From Acidobacteriaceae bacterium (lineage in GTDB: Bacteria; Acidobacteriota; Terriglobia; Terriglobales; Acidobacteriaceae), in the NCBI GenBank assembly GCA_025462735.1, contig JAOAPC010000009.1, positions 62,001-126,000 of the forward strand: a stretch of 64,000 bases of DNA, written 5' to 3'. The first letter of the stretch is position 1. Every line of letters begins with the position of its first letter. Under the pieces are notes generated by a model. It was not told where the DNA came from. It made no database searches and saw nothing but the letters and a program-made list of their open reading frames with translations. This document shows positions 26,753 through 35,725 of this stretch, piece after piece. A program made the translations under genes and the position numbers.

Positions 26753-28522
26753 CTAGGTCACTGCGGCGTTCGACCAAACTTCCGGCCTGCACCAGTTCAC
26801 TTCTTTCAGCCTTCCTTGATCAAGCACAAGGATCAGATCGCAACTCTTCAGGGTATTCAGCCGGTGCGCGATCATGAATGTGGTGCGCCCTGCCATAAGA
26901 CGTTCAGTCGCCTCCATGATCGCGGCTTCGGTATGGACGTCGACCGAACTGGTGGGTTCGTCCAGAATCAAGATTGGGCTGTCACGCAGGAAGGCGCGTG
27001 CCAGTGAGATTCGCTGACGCTCTCCGCCGGAAAGGCGGGAACCACGTTCGCCGACTTGAGTGTCGTATCCCTCGGGAAGTTCCGAGATGAATTGATGCGA
27101 GGCTGCAGCCTTGGCCGCCGCAACGATTTCCTCGTCACTGGCTTCCGGTTTTCCGTATGCGATGTTCTCGGCAATACTGGCGGTGAATAAGACTGGTTCC
27201 TGCAGCACAACTCCGAACTGGCGCCGCAGATCGGCAATCCGGTACTTCTGGAGCCCGATACCATCCAGCAATACCGTGCCTTCCGAAGGATCGTAGAAGC
27301 GCATGAGCAGGTTCAGCAAAGTGGTTTTTCCTGCGCCGGTGGCGCCCACGATTCCAACTCTGGTCCCAGCGGGGATATGGAAAGAGAGTCCGTCCAATCC
27401 GCGTGGCGAGCCTTCGTACCAGAAAGATACTTCGCGGAACTCGAACTCACCGGTGGCGCGGCTCAGTGTCAGCGCACCTTCTTCTTCGGAAATCTCAGGC
27501 TCTTGATCGAGCAGCATGAATGCGCGATCCAGGCTGGCCAGCCAGGCTTGCAGGTCCGTTGCCTTGGTAGAGAGCGTCTGGAGCGGTTGATAAACCTGCG
27601 CTACGTAGGCCATGATCATGAGCAACGAGCCGACTGTTAGAGCGCCGGTGCGCACGTGCCGAACCCCAATGTAAAGCGCGGCAGCCGTGCCTCCGGCGAT
27701 AGTCAAACCAATCAGCACATTGAAGGCAGCTTGCTGCAGCGAAAGCTGTACCTGGTGTGACATGCGCTCGCCTGACCGGCGAACAAACCGCGCGTGTTCG
27801 CGGCCTTCCTGCCCAAAAGCCTTGATGACGCGGATCGAGCCGATCACCTCCTGGATGACCGACATGGCCGAGCTGTCGAGTCCCTTAATCGTCTGCGAGC
27901 GCTTTCTGACGATCCGGCTGCAACCCAGCGAGAGCAGGAAAAGCACAGGAGTAATGAGTAAAGCGACCAAGGCGAGTTCGGCGTCGATCTTCGCAGTTAC
28001 GATGATCATTCCAGCCAAAGTAAAGAATGCCGTTAGCAGCGGCACTATGCCCTGAATCGTCACGTACTGAATGGACGGTGCATCGTGCTGAATCCGGTAG
28101 ACCGAGTCGGTGGCTCCATAGTGGTCGTGAAAACCCAGTGGTAGCCGCTGCACGTGGTTAAGCAGGCGGGCGCGAAAATCCCAAACAAGTTTTTCACCAG
28201 TGTAGGTCTGCAGCCACCACGACGCCAGTCCTTGAAGGTTGGCCAGCAAGGCGATTCCAAGCAGAACCAGAATCGCGAACTCGAGCGCAGTCCGGTGCAT
28301 GTTTGCCCATGGCTGAGAAAAAGATCCGTGGCGCAGCCAATTGGGCAATGGCTGGGATCCGAGCACGTTATCTACGACGATTTTTAAGGGCAAGGGATAC
28401 AGCAGGGTAAGCGGCAACGAAAGAAAGCTGAGGAAGGTGATACCGGACAGGTGAGGCCAGCAAGTACGGCACTCCCCAAGTACCCGAATTAGAACGGAAT
28501 TACTTCTCTGAGGACCCAACAA
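26753..28522 (-). CDS. ABC exporter half-transporter (MsbA/lipid- or drug-export type)
   Basis: Fused permease-ATPase of 589 aa, expected to work as a homodimer. The N-terminal 310 residues hold about six transmembrane helices (first LSFLSLPLTLLYPLPLKIVVDNVLG). The ATPase has Walker A GATGAGKTT, Q-loop VVLQEPVLF, signature LSGGERQR, Walker B PILILDEPTSSVD and the switch IAHR. Substrate not determinable; lipid, peptide and drug export are all possible. The start is uncertain: TTG 28522 or TTG 28519 are the only early in-frame candidates with weak RBS, since the first ATG lies inside the membrane domain. Confidence 0.9.
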   Translation of the reverse strand: MLGPQRSNSVLIRVLGECRTCWPHLSGITFLSFLSLPLTLLYPLPLKIVVDNVLGSQPLPNWLRHGSFSQPWANMHRTALEFAILVLLGIALLANLQGLASWWLQTYTGEKLVWDFRARLLNHVQRLPLGFHDHYGATDSVYRIQHDAPSIQYVTIQGIVPLLTAFFTLAGMIIVTAKIDAELALVALLITPVLFLLSLGCSRIVRKRSQTIKGLDSSAMSVIQEVIGSIRVIKAFGQEGREHARFVRRSGERMSHQVQLSLQQAAFNVLIGLTIAGGTAAALYIGVRHVRTGALTVGSLLMIMAYVAQVYQPLQTLSTKATDLQAWLASLDRAFMLLDQEPEISEEEGALTLSRATGEFEFREVSFWYEGSPRGLDGLSFHIPAGTRVGIVGATGAGKTTLLNLLMRFYDPSEGTVLLDGIGLQKYRIADLRRQFGVVLQEPVLFTASIAENIAYGKPEASDEEIVAAAKAAASHQFISELPEGYDTQVGERGSRLSGGERQRISLARAFLRDSPILILDEPTSSVDVHTEAAIMEATERLMAGRTTFMIAHRLNTLKSCDLILVLDQGRLKEVNWCRPEVWSNAAVT

Positions 28523-28592
28523 ACTGCCACCGCAAACGTCGAGGCGCCCTGCCCTGCAACGCGAGATAAAGTGAGCTCATTTTACGTCATCT

Positions 28593-28624
28593 CGTAAACC
28601 GCGCGGCAAATTTTTGCGGTTACG
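28593..28624. repeat. Imperfect inverted repeat upstream of the TPR gene
   Basis: CGTAAACCGC (28593-28602) pairs with GCGGTTACG (28616-28624) with one bulged A; an inner GCAAATTTTTGC is also self-complementary. It sits in the 262-bp gap between the divergent ABC exporter and TPR-protein genes, so it could be an operator or an RNA hairpin in a leader. Nothing else gene-like is visible in this gap. Confidence 0.35.
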
Positions 28625-28784
28625 ACAGTGCAAAACTTTTCGTAAGTAGAACCACCGCGGCACCTACAAGGGATACCTGACGGTAAGTAACAGATCTTCT
28701 TCTCTGAAATAGAGTTTCGCGCCGCATGCCCTTTTGCTCTCGGAGGCCATCCAACTAACCATCATTTCCGAAAGGAGTGAAATG

Positions 28785-29885
28785 ATGAAGTCAACACGCT
28801 GGATCACCGCCGTCATCTTCTCCCCGACCCTTCTGTTTGGACAGTTTTCAAGCATGAATTCGCCATTGCAAGCTGGCCATCAAGTCAATTCAGAGCCCGC
28901 AGTGCTAAACGGCAAACTTGTCGCGGAGGGAAGTTCTCTGCCGGAGCCAGCCAATGTGCTCCTAGAGTGCGGAAACCAAGTACGCGCTCACGAGTACTCG
29001 GATACAAAGGGAAACTTCACATTGAGAGTTTATGTGACAGACCAAAGCGGTCCGGGCATAGACGCGAAGGAACAGGAGTCACTCCTTTCCCGCCAGGATT
29101 GGATGGATTGTGAACTCTACGCTGACATTCCGGGATACCGTTCTGAACGTTTGCGGCTTGCCGAAAAGCCGGCGCGGGGCAGCATGGATGTCGGCAGCAT
29201 AGCCCTTCATTCGATGGCCCATGACCCAGCATTAAGCTCGGATCCCAGATTCACCGTCAGCGTGGCTTCTTTAGCGGCTCCGGATAAAGCCCGAAAGGCC
29301 TTTGCCAAAGGAGAACAAGAGGTGCGGAAGGGGAGATGGCAAGCAGCCTGTGATTATTTTAAAAGGGCCATCGAAATGTACCCCCGTTATGCCCTGGCTT
29401 GGCTTGAACTAGGGCGGGTGCAGGCCAGAGAGAATAGTTTCGTAGAGGCGCACGAGTCTTTCCGCCAGGCGGTGACGCAGGATTCAAAGTTGACCGACGG
29501 CTACGTCGAACCCGCCCGAGTTGCAGCCCAGCAGCAGAACTGGAAGGAGTTGGCCGATGTGAGCGACCGGCTGGTACAGGCCGGGCCCGATTCTTCTCCC
29601 GAGTACTGGTTCCTGAATTCTGCTGCTTATTACAACCTGGGAGATATGAAGCAAGCTGAAAGCAGCGTCACACGGGGATTGCGAATCGACCTCAGACATC
29701 AGATTGTCCAGATGGAATATTTGTACGGATTGATCCTCGGAAGCAAAAAGGATTACAAGTCAGCGGCGGAGCGCGTCAGCAACTACTTGCGCCTGGCCCC
29801 CAATTCCAAGGACGCGCCAGCTGCGCGGCAGACGCTGGCCGACTATCAGCAGCGGGCGCAAATGGCCGACGCCGAGCTGAATTGA
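28785..29885 (+). CDS. Secreted TPR-repeat protein with N-terminal carboxypeptidase-regulatory-like beta domain
   Basis: Exported protein of about 366 aa. Signal peptide of about 20 residues (WITAVIFSPTLLFGQ). A beta-sandwich-like domain (residues about 40-150) includes NVLLECGNQVRAHEYSDTKGNF, recalling carboxypeptidase regulatory/CNA-B-like domains. Three to four TPRs occupy about 175-350: KARKAFAKGEQEVRKGRWQA, YALAWLELGRVQARENSF, and YNLGDMKQAESSVTRGL. RBS AAAGGAG (28771-28777) serves either ATG 28782 or ATG 28785. TPR proteins of this type often act as periplasmic scaffolds; specific role unknown. Confidence 0.82.
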   Translation: MKSTRWITAVIFSPTLLFGQFSSMNSPLQAGHQVNSEPAVLNGKLVAEGSSLPEPANVLLECGNQVRAHEYSDTKGNFTLRVYVTDQSGPGIDAKEQESLLSRQDWMDCELYADIPGYRSERLRLAEKPARGSMDVGSIALHSMAHDPALSSDPRFTVSVASLAAPDKARKAFAKGEQEVRKGRWQAACDYFKRAIEMYPRYALAWLELGRVQARENSFVEAHESFRQAVTQDSKLTDGYVEPARVAAQQQNWKELADVSDRLVQAGPDSSPEYWFLNSAAYYNLGDMKQAESSVTRGLRIDLRHQIVQMEYLYGLILGSKKDYKSAAERVSNYLRLAPNSKDAPAARQTLADYQQRAQMADAELN

Positions 29886-29986
29886 TTATTGAACTTATCC
29901 ACCCTCTACTGAGCCTATCTACAGGCTTATCCCTATCCATCCAGAACAGCTTTTAAGGCACAGTTAAAAGAAAAACAGGAGGAATA

Positions 29987-30571
29987 ATGGCACAACAGAC
30001 GAGTTTAGAAGGGATACGTGTGGCGATCCTACTAACCGACGGAGTCGAGGACGCAGAACTCAAAGAACCGCGCAAAGCGCTGGATCAAGCAGGTGCAAAG
30101 ACAACTTTATTCGCGCCGAAATCCGGGAAAATTTACTCCATGAACCATCATGACAAGGCCGCGCAATACGATGTGGATGAAACCTTGGATCGGGCACGTT
30201 CGCAGGAGTTCGATGCTGTGCTGCTTCCGGGTGGAGCGCTGAATGCAGATACGCTGCGCGTGCATCCGCGGGCGCAACAATTCGTGCGCGACATGGATGA
30301 AGCAGGGAAACCTATCGCGGTCATCTGCCACGCGCCGTGGTTATTGGTTTCAGCCAACCTGGTTCGCGGACGAACCATGACCAGTTATCACACGATTCAA
30401 GATGACGTTCGCAATGCAGGAGCAAAGTGGCAAGACGTAGAAGTCCTGCGTGATAAGAACTGGGTGAGCAGCCGCCAGCCTTCGGACATTCCGGCCTTCA
30501 ATCGTGCCATGATTGAGCTGTTTGCCGAGCACCGGCAGGCCGCAGCAGAACGCGCACGCCGCGTGGCATAA
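29987..30571 (+). CDS. DJ-1/PfpI family protein (class I glutamine amidotransferase-like)
   Basis: Stress protein of the PfpI/YhbO family (194 aa), linked in homologues to protein or DNA deglycation and to chaperone-like activity. The nucleophile elbow is AVICHAPWLL with Cys114 and the adjacent His115. The acidic partner is Glu21 in DGVEDAELKEP, and LLPGGALNAD completes the pocket. AGGAGG lies 5 bp before ATG 29987, a strong RBS. A textbook terminator at 30596-30620 ends the transcript, so the gene is probably monocistronic. Confidence 0.93.
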   Translation: MAQQTSLEGIRVAILLTDGVEDAELKEPRKALDQAGAKTTLFAPKSGKIYSMNHHDKAAQYDVDETLDRARSQEFDAVLLPGGALNADTLRVHPRAQQFVRDMDEAGKPIAVICHAPWLLVSANLVRGRTMTSYHTIQDDVRNAGAKWQDVEVLRDKNWVSSRQPSDIPAFNRAMIELFAEHRQAAAERARRVA

Positions 30572-30595
30572 ACCCTTCAAAACCTACGAGATTCA

Positions 30596-30620
30596 GCCGC
30601 CTTTCCGGGCGGCTTTTTTT
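30596..30620 (+). terminator. Rho-independent terminator after pfpI-like gene
   Basis: Stem GCCGCC (30596-30601) and GGCGGC (30608-30613) with a six-base loop, followed directly by seven T (30614-30620). It lies 24 bp past the stop of the PfpI-family gene and reads in the same direction. Confidence 0.88.
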
Positions 30621-30701
30621 GCGTCTACCGCTCGCAGTAACCAAGTCTAAGGTTACAGCCGATATCTGTTTTGCGGTGCGGTGCGCAATTAAGCTGCGTT
30701 T

Positions 30702-31439
30702 ATGGGAATCAATGCCTTAGTGATGTCCCGAAGCAACGGTGCCGTCAAGGTGTTGGTAGCAACATTTGCAGAGCTGGGAATTGAATACCGAGTTTCCGCC
30801 TCTGTACCTGAGACCCTGGAAATCCTGGCCGCCGAGCATCACTCAGCTTTGATCATTGACTTCGACCTGCCCGACGCGGTGTGCGTGGCCAAGATGGCGC
30901 GTGCCTTGCCTGAGAAGCGGCGGCCGGTTTTGTTTGGCATGATCGGCGCGGCAACCCCTGTGGGTAGTGCCTTCCAAGCCGGAGCGAATTTCGTTCTGTA
31001 CAAGGCGCTCGAACCGCAACAGGTTTTGCACTCATTCCGCGCGGCACGCGGCTTCATGCATGGAGATCGCCGCGAATCACTACGGCAAAAAAGTGAGACC
31101 TTGGCCTATCTGCAATTTCCCACTGGAATTGTTCCCGCGCTGGTGCTGGATGTGACCGATCAAGGTGTCTCGTTGCAGGCGGCGGAAGGCCTGACGCCAT
31201 TGCGCGGAGTCCCTTTGAGATTCCTGCTCCCCGGGACACCGCAGGTTATACATGCGACCGGTGATTTCATCTGGGCTGACGGGAACGGCCGTGCTGGCCT
31301 CTTCTTCAGCAAGATCGCTCCAGCCTGCCAGCGCGATCTACAGGCTTGGCTCAAGAAGCGCGCAGCAAAGAAGTCAGAGGCGGTACGCATCCTGCTCGAA
31401 CCTCAGCGAAATGGCCGGGCGGCAGCAACGACGAACTAA
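30702..31439 (+). CDS. Receiver-like domain fused to PilZ (c-di-GMP binding) domain
   Basis: Cytoplasmic regulator of 245 aa. Residues 1-125 look like a response-regulator receiver fold: a possible phosphoacceptor Asp in LIIDFDLPD and a Lys in YKALEP, but the usual N-terminal acidic pair is replaced by MSRSNG, so phosphorylation is doubtful. Residues about 128-230 are a PilZ domain: an RxxxR-type start (RRESLR) and a D-x-T-x-x-G second motif (LDVTDQG) followed by a beta-barrel. Likely senses cyclic di-GMP to adjust motility or exopolysaccharide. No diguanylate cyclase is nearby. Confidence 0.82.
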   Translation: MGINALVMSRSNGAVKVLVATFAELGIEYRVSASVPETLEILAAEHHSALIIDFDLPDAVCVAKMARALPEKRRPVLFGMIGAATPVGSAFQAGANFVLYKALEPQQVLHSFRAARGFMHGDRRESLRQKSETLAYLQFPTGIVPALVLDVTDQGVSLQAAEGLTPLRGVPLRFLLPGTPQVIHATGDFIWADGNGRAGLFFSKIAPACQRDLQAWLKKRAAKKSEAVRILLEPQRNGRAAATTN

Positions 31440-31472
31440 CACCACCCCAGACAGGTAAGACGGGCCGATCAC

Positions 31473-32948
31473 TTAGGGCTGCTTTCCAGTAGGCGCTGCA
31501 GCTTCTCCCATCTGCGCCGGAGGCGGGGGAATCGTGATATCGATATCCTTCACCGATCCAAGCGATGAGAGCGGCTTATCGAAATCTGCGGGATTGCCGA
31601 CGACCAGCACAGCCAATTGATCCTTGTGTACGTACTTCGGAATGATGCGCGCCACGTCCGCGGTCGTCACCTTCTCGATTCCGACGCGATAGCGTTCCAG
31701 AAAATCTGGCGGATATCCGTAGAACTCATATGCCATGCGCTCGCGCAATACTTTGTCCGGAGTGTCGAAATTGAAAACAAAGGCATTCAGAATCGAGTCC
31801 TTGGCGCGCGTGATTTCAGCATCGGTTATTGGTTTGCTCTTGAGTTCGTCAATCTGTGCGTATAGGCCCTGTATGGATTCGACTGTGGTGTTGCTCTTGG
31901 TGCCTAGTGCAAACTGCTCGATTCCCGGATGATCGAACCGCGTGCCAATGCCGCCGCCAACGGAATAGGCAAGGCCCTGAGCGGTGCGAAGACTCTGCAC
32001 CAGTCGTGATGCAAAACCTCCAGTGAATACTTCGTTGAAGACCTCGATCGGATAGTAGTCGGGATTATTGCGAGTGGTTCCCAGTCCGATCAAGCGAACG
32101 TTGCTCTGGTTGACATCTTTTTTTTTGATCAGGTAGTAGCCGGGCTTTGCCGGTTCAAATCGAATTTCTGGGGCTTTGGCAGCCGGCCCTTTTTGCCAGT
32201 CGCCAAAAGCCTTGCGCAGGGTGGATTCCATCTGCGCAGAATCGAAATCACCGACGATTCCAACAATTATGTCGTTCGGATGCACGTAATTCCGGCGCCA
32301 ATCAACCAAATCCTGGCGTGTAACTGCGCTTATGGTCGCGTACTCAGGAGTGCGGGCATAAGGATTGTTTGCACCGTAGGCCAGCTTGATGGCCTCGCGA
32401 TGTGCGATTTGGCTTATGTCATCATTGCGGCGAGAAATCGTGTCAAAAGCTTCGCGTTTGGCGAGATCTAACTTTTCTTCGCGAAACTCCGGCGAGCGGA
32501 GAAGCTCGCTGAAAATCTTGAACACGTCGTTGAAATTGTCTTTCAAGCAGGAAAGAGAAATAGTCGTGGAGTCATCATTGGCGCCGGTTTCGACCTTGGC
32601 AGCGCGGATCTCAAGAAAATCATCGAGCTGATCGCCGGTTTCGGCTTTGGTGCCACCGGTACGCCAGACTTCGCTGTATAGGCCGGTAAGTCCGACCTTG
32701 GCCGTCGGCTCCGAGCGCGCTCCACCGCGAATGCGGGCCGTGCCATCGATCGTTGGAAGCTCGTGATCTTCCTGGAGGAAGATGATCATGCCATTGGGCA
32801 GCGCGATCCGCTTCGGTTCCTGAGGATGGAAGGCCGGCAATTGCGGTACCGGAATTTTTGTCCACGGTTCTTGCGCGGCAAGTCCTGGCGTCAGCGCGAC
32901 AATTAAGGCGGCGAAACATGAAAGCTTTGTGATTGCGCTGGTCGTCAT
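31473..32948 (-). CDS. M16-family peptidase-like subunit lacking the zinc motif
   Basis: Periplasmic pitrilysin/insulinase-fold protein (491 aa) with signal peptide (CFAALIVALTPGLAAQ). The N-terminal fold is typical (LPNGMIIFLQEDHELP), but where active members have HxxEH the sequence is GLTGLYSEVWRTGGT, so the His, Glu and His ligands are gone. It should be the non-catalytic partner of the M16 peptidase encoded immediately upstream, as in two-chain M16B enzymes such as mitochondrial processing peptidase. Starts overlap ATGA-style with the active subunit gene. Conserved second-domain features (GLAYSVGGGIGT) remain. Confidence 0.9.
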   Translation of the reverse strand: MTTSAITKLSCFAALIVALTPGLAAQEPWTKIPVPQLPAFHPQEPKRIALPNGMIIFLQEDHELPTIDGTARIRGGARSEPTAKVGLTGLYSEVWRTGGTKAETGDQLDDFLEIRAAKVETGANDDSTTISLSCLKDNFNDVFKIFSELLRSPEFREEKLDLAKREAFDTISRRNDDISQIAHREAIKLAYGANNPYARTPEYATISAVTRQDLVDWRRNYVHPNDIIVGIVGDFDSAQMESTLRKAFGDWQKGPAAKAPEIRFEPAKPGYYLIKKKDVNQSNVRLIGLGTTRNNPDYYPIEVFNEVFTGGFASRLVQSLRTAQGLAYSVGGGIGTRFDHPGIEQFALGTKSNTTVESIQGLYAQIDELKSKPITDAEITRAKDSILNAFVFNFDTPDKVLRERMAYEFYGYPPDFLERYRVGIEKVTTADVARIIPKYVHKDQLAVLVVGNPADFDKPLSSLGSVKDIDITIPPPPAQMGEAAAPTGKQP

Positions 32949-34456
32949 TGCGCACCTCCGCTGGCGGCGGGAACATTTTCGATGACGCCCACTGTCCGGT
33001 TGGTCGGAACGAACACTTGGCTAGCCACACGCCGAATGTCAGCTTTGGTGACCGCGTCAATGCGGTCCACTGAGCGGAAGAGCTCGCGCCAGTCGCCATA
33101 AAGGGTCTGATAAACCGCGAGATTCTGGGCCAGCCCTTCATTGCTATCGAGGCTGCGAATCAGGTTGGCCTTGGCCCGCGTCTTCACCATCTTGAGCTCT
33201 TCATCGCTGATGTCTTCTTTCTTCAGACGGTCGATTTCGGCATGAATAGCGTCTCCAACCTCTTCCGGCTTATGCCCCGGCATAGGCAGCGCGAAAAAGT
33301 AAAAGATGTGCGGATATTTCACGCCGGGGTAGCCGGTGCCGCCTTCCGCTTCGGATGCGATTTTCTTGTCTCGAACCAAGGCGCGGTAGAGACGCGACGT
33401 CCTACCTTCGGAGAGTAAATCTCCCAGCGCGTCATAAACCGCGTCGTCCTTATCACGGTAATCGGGCCGGTGGTAGCCCTCGAGATAAACGGGCTGCGAG
33501 GCCTCAGATAGAATCACGCGCCGCTCGGAATTTTGCGGCGGCTCGGTTGTGGTGCGCTCATCTGGCTTGTCGCGGGAAGGGATAGCACCGAAATATTTTT
33601 CGATGACTGCCATGGTCTGGGCGGGATCAATGTCGCCCACTACAGCCACGACCATGTTGGAAGGAATGTAATAGGTGTCGAAGAAGTGCTGCGCGTCGGT
33701 GGCCGAGAACGAGTTCAGGTCAGATATGTATCCAATCCCAGGTCTGTGATAAGGATGCGCCGCGAAAGCCTCCTCCACGAACTGCTCCAGCAAACGGCCG
33801 ATGGGATTGCTGTCAGTGCGCATACGGCGCTCTTCAATTACGACGTTTCGTTCCTTATAAAACTCGCGGAACACAGGATGCGAGTAGCGCGCCGATTCCA
33901 GGTACGCCCACAGCTCCAGCCGGTTGACGGGAAATGAATAGAAGTAAGCGGTCTGATCGTTGGCAGTAAACGCGTTCATGCCTTCGCCGCCGTTGCGCTC
34001 GATGATCTCGCCAAACTGGTTGGGAATCACATACTGCTGGGCTTCCTTTACGGCGTTTTGCCACGCGGTTTGCAGTTCTTTAAGTTTCTGATCGTCGCGA
34101 CCGACGCGTTTGTCGCGCTCGTGAATATAGGCTGCGTAGGCATCCTCAACTTTTTGCAGCGCGACTTTCTCGGCGGCGTAGTTCTTGGTGCCGATCGTAT
34201 CCGTCCCCTTGAAAGCCATGTGCTCGAACATGTGCGCCAGCCCAGTCTTACCCATCGGGTCCTGCACCGAACCCGCGTCCACGTTGGTGAAGAACGAAAA
34301 CACCGGCGCGGTATCCGGACGCTGGCACACCACCGCCGTCAGCCCATTGGGCAGCTTCTTGACCGTCACTCGTTTTTCGAAAGAGGACAGGTCTTGGGCC
34401 GAGCACAAGGCGGCGAGTACCAGGACCAAGGGTATTGCTTTGAGAATGCGTGACAT
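32945..34456 (-). CDS. M16-family zinc peptidase, catalytic subunit
   Basis: Exported M16B-type zinc peptidase (503 aa). Signal peptide ALPLVLVL-type (residues about 5-20). The inverted zinc motif HMFEH in GLAHMFEHMAFKGT is intact, and the third ligand region YKERNVVIEERRMRTDSNP is present downstream. The R/Y-containing second domain follows. ATG 34456 has GGAGG seven bases upstream; the frame continues eleven codons further but without an RBS. It is translated just before the inactive partner, and the two probably form a heterodimer degrading peptides in the periplasm. Confidence 0.93.
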   Translation of the reverse strand: MSRILKAIPLVLVLAALCSAQDLSSFEKRVTVKKLPNGLTAVVCQRPDTAPVFSFFTNVDAGSVQDPMGKTGLAHMFEHMAFKGTDTIGTKNYAAEKVALQKVEDAYAAYIHERDKRVGRDDQKLKELQTAWQNAVKEAQQYVIPNQFGEIIERNGGEGMNAFTANDQTAYFYSFPVNRLELWAYLESARYSHPVFREFYKERNVVIEERRMRTDSNPIGRLLEQFVEEAFAAHPYHRPGIGYISDLNSFSATDAQHFFDTYYIPSNMVVAVVGDIDPAQTMAVIEKYFGAIPSRDKPDERTTTEPPQNSERRVILSEASQPVYLEGYHRPDYRDKDDAVYDALGDLLSEGRTSRLYRALVRDKKIASEAEGGTGYPGVKYPHIFYFFALPMPGHKPEEVGDAIHAEIDRLKKEDISDEELKMVKTRAKANLIRSLDSNEGLAQNLAVYQTLYGDWRELFRSVDRIDAVTKADIRRVASQVFVPTNRTVGVIENVPAASGGAQ

Positions 34457-34635
34457 CGAACCTCCGGGGGAGACTGGCTGGGAAGCCAAACTATTTATTG
34501 ACGCGAAACCTGATTTGAAGTGAGCGGCTGGCTTTTGTCAAACGACGGGGCAGAGCCGAGTTCAGACACTCTGTTTCCATTTACCCCGTTTTTTTCCCCT
34601 TTCGCTGCTAATTCCCAGTGATGCTTGGAGTTACG

Positions 34636-34664
34636 TTGACCGGAAGGGTACTTTCCGCTAACCT
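34636..34664 (+). promoter_or_regulatory. Candidate promoter for ispH-shc
   Basis: TTGACC (34636-34641), a 17-bp spacer and TAACCT (34659-34664) resemble a sigma-70-type promoter with a good -35 and a poor -10. It lies about 50 bp before the ispH start in the 259-bp gap between the divergent M16 and ispH genes. Sequence-only evidence. Confidence 0.35.
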
Positions 34665-34715
34665 TTTAGGAATCCATAAAGGGACAAGTGTATCCTTAGA
34701 TCACAGGGAGAATTC

Positions 34716-35693
34716 GTGTCAGAGAGTCAGAAAAGCTTGCTTTTGTTGAAGCCCCGCGGTTTCTGCGCCGGTGTGGTGCGTGCTATTGATATTGTCCGCA
34801 TCGCGCTCGAGGCCTTCGGGCCGCCGATCTATGTCCGCAAAGAGATCGTCCACAACCGTTTTGTGGTGGAAGAGCTCCAGGGCAAAGGCGCGATTTTTGT
34901 CGACTCCGTCGATGAAGTTCCAGAGGGCGAACGCATCATCTACAGTGCTCACGGCGTATCGCCGGAGGTCCGCAGCGCCAGCAAAGAGCGCCGGCTTCGA
35001 GTGATCGACGCCACCTGTCCCCTGGTCACAAAGGTTCACGTCGAGGCGGTTAAGTTTGCGAAAGAAGGCTACTCGCTGATTTTGATCGGCCACCGCGACC
35101 ATGACGAGGTTATCGGCACCTTGGGCGAAGCCCCGGGCGTAACTCAAGTGGTGGGATCGCCTGCTCAGGTCGAGTCTTTGAGTGTTCCTGACCCGAACCG
35201 CGTCGCCTATCTGACGCAGACCACTCTGAGCCTGGATGAAGCCAAAGACATTATCGAAGCCCTGCGCCGGAAATTCCCCAACATTAAAGGTCCGCACGCC
35301 CAGGACATCTGCTACGCCACGGAGAACCGCCAAGTGGCGGTCAAACACGTGGCCTCAGACGCCGAACTGCTGCTGGTCGTGGGTTCTGAAAACAGCTCGA
35401 ACTCGAACCGGCTGGTAGAAGTGGCCCGCAACCTGGGCACGCCTTCCCACCTGATCGATAGTTGTGAGGACATTCAGCCCGAGTGGCTGGAAGGCGTCAA
35501 CAATATCGCGCTCACGGCTGGCGCTTCTGCGCCGGAGTGCCTGGTAGAAGAAGTGGTCGAGTTCCTGAGAACGAAGGGATACAACAATTTACGCGAAGTC
35601 GAAGTCATGCCGGAAAACGTCCGCTTCGGTCTACCTCCGGAGATTGTGGAAGCAATTGCCGCGGCGCCACCGGCCGGAGTCAGTGCTGATTAG
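34716..35693 (+). CDS. ispH: 4-hydroxy-3-methylbut-2-enyl diphosphate reductase
   Basis: Last enzyme of the MEP pathway; reduces HMBPP to IPP and DMAPP with a [4Fe-4S] cluster. The 325-aa sequence has cluster ligands in PRGFCAGVVRAID, DATCPLV and near CYATENRQ, plus HGVSPEV, IGHRDHDEVIGT and the substrate loop SENSSNSNRL. Start is GTG 34716 with GGGAG upstream. It stands directly before shc (32 bp), so isoprenoid-unit supply is coupled to hopanoid synthesis. Length normal for IspH. Confidence 0.97.
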   Translation: MSESQKSLLLLKPRGFCAGVVRAIDIVRIALEAFGPPIYVRKEIVHNRFVVEELQGKGAIFVDSVDEVPEGERIIYSAHGVSPEVRSASKERRLRVIDATCPLVTKVHVEAVKFAKEGYSLILIGHRDHDEVIGTLGEAPGVTQVVGSPAQVESLSVPDPNRVAYLTQTTLSLDEAKDIIEALRRKFPNIKGPHAQDICYATENRQVAVKHVASDAELLLVVGSENSSNSNRLVEVARNLGTPSHLIDSCEDIQPEWLEGVNNIALTAGASAPECLVEEVVEFLRTKGYNNLREVEVMPENVRFGLPPEIVEAIAAAPPAGVSAD

Positions 35694-35725
35694 GAGCGTC
35701 TAGTCTAGGAGTATCTAGTCAACAT

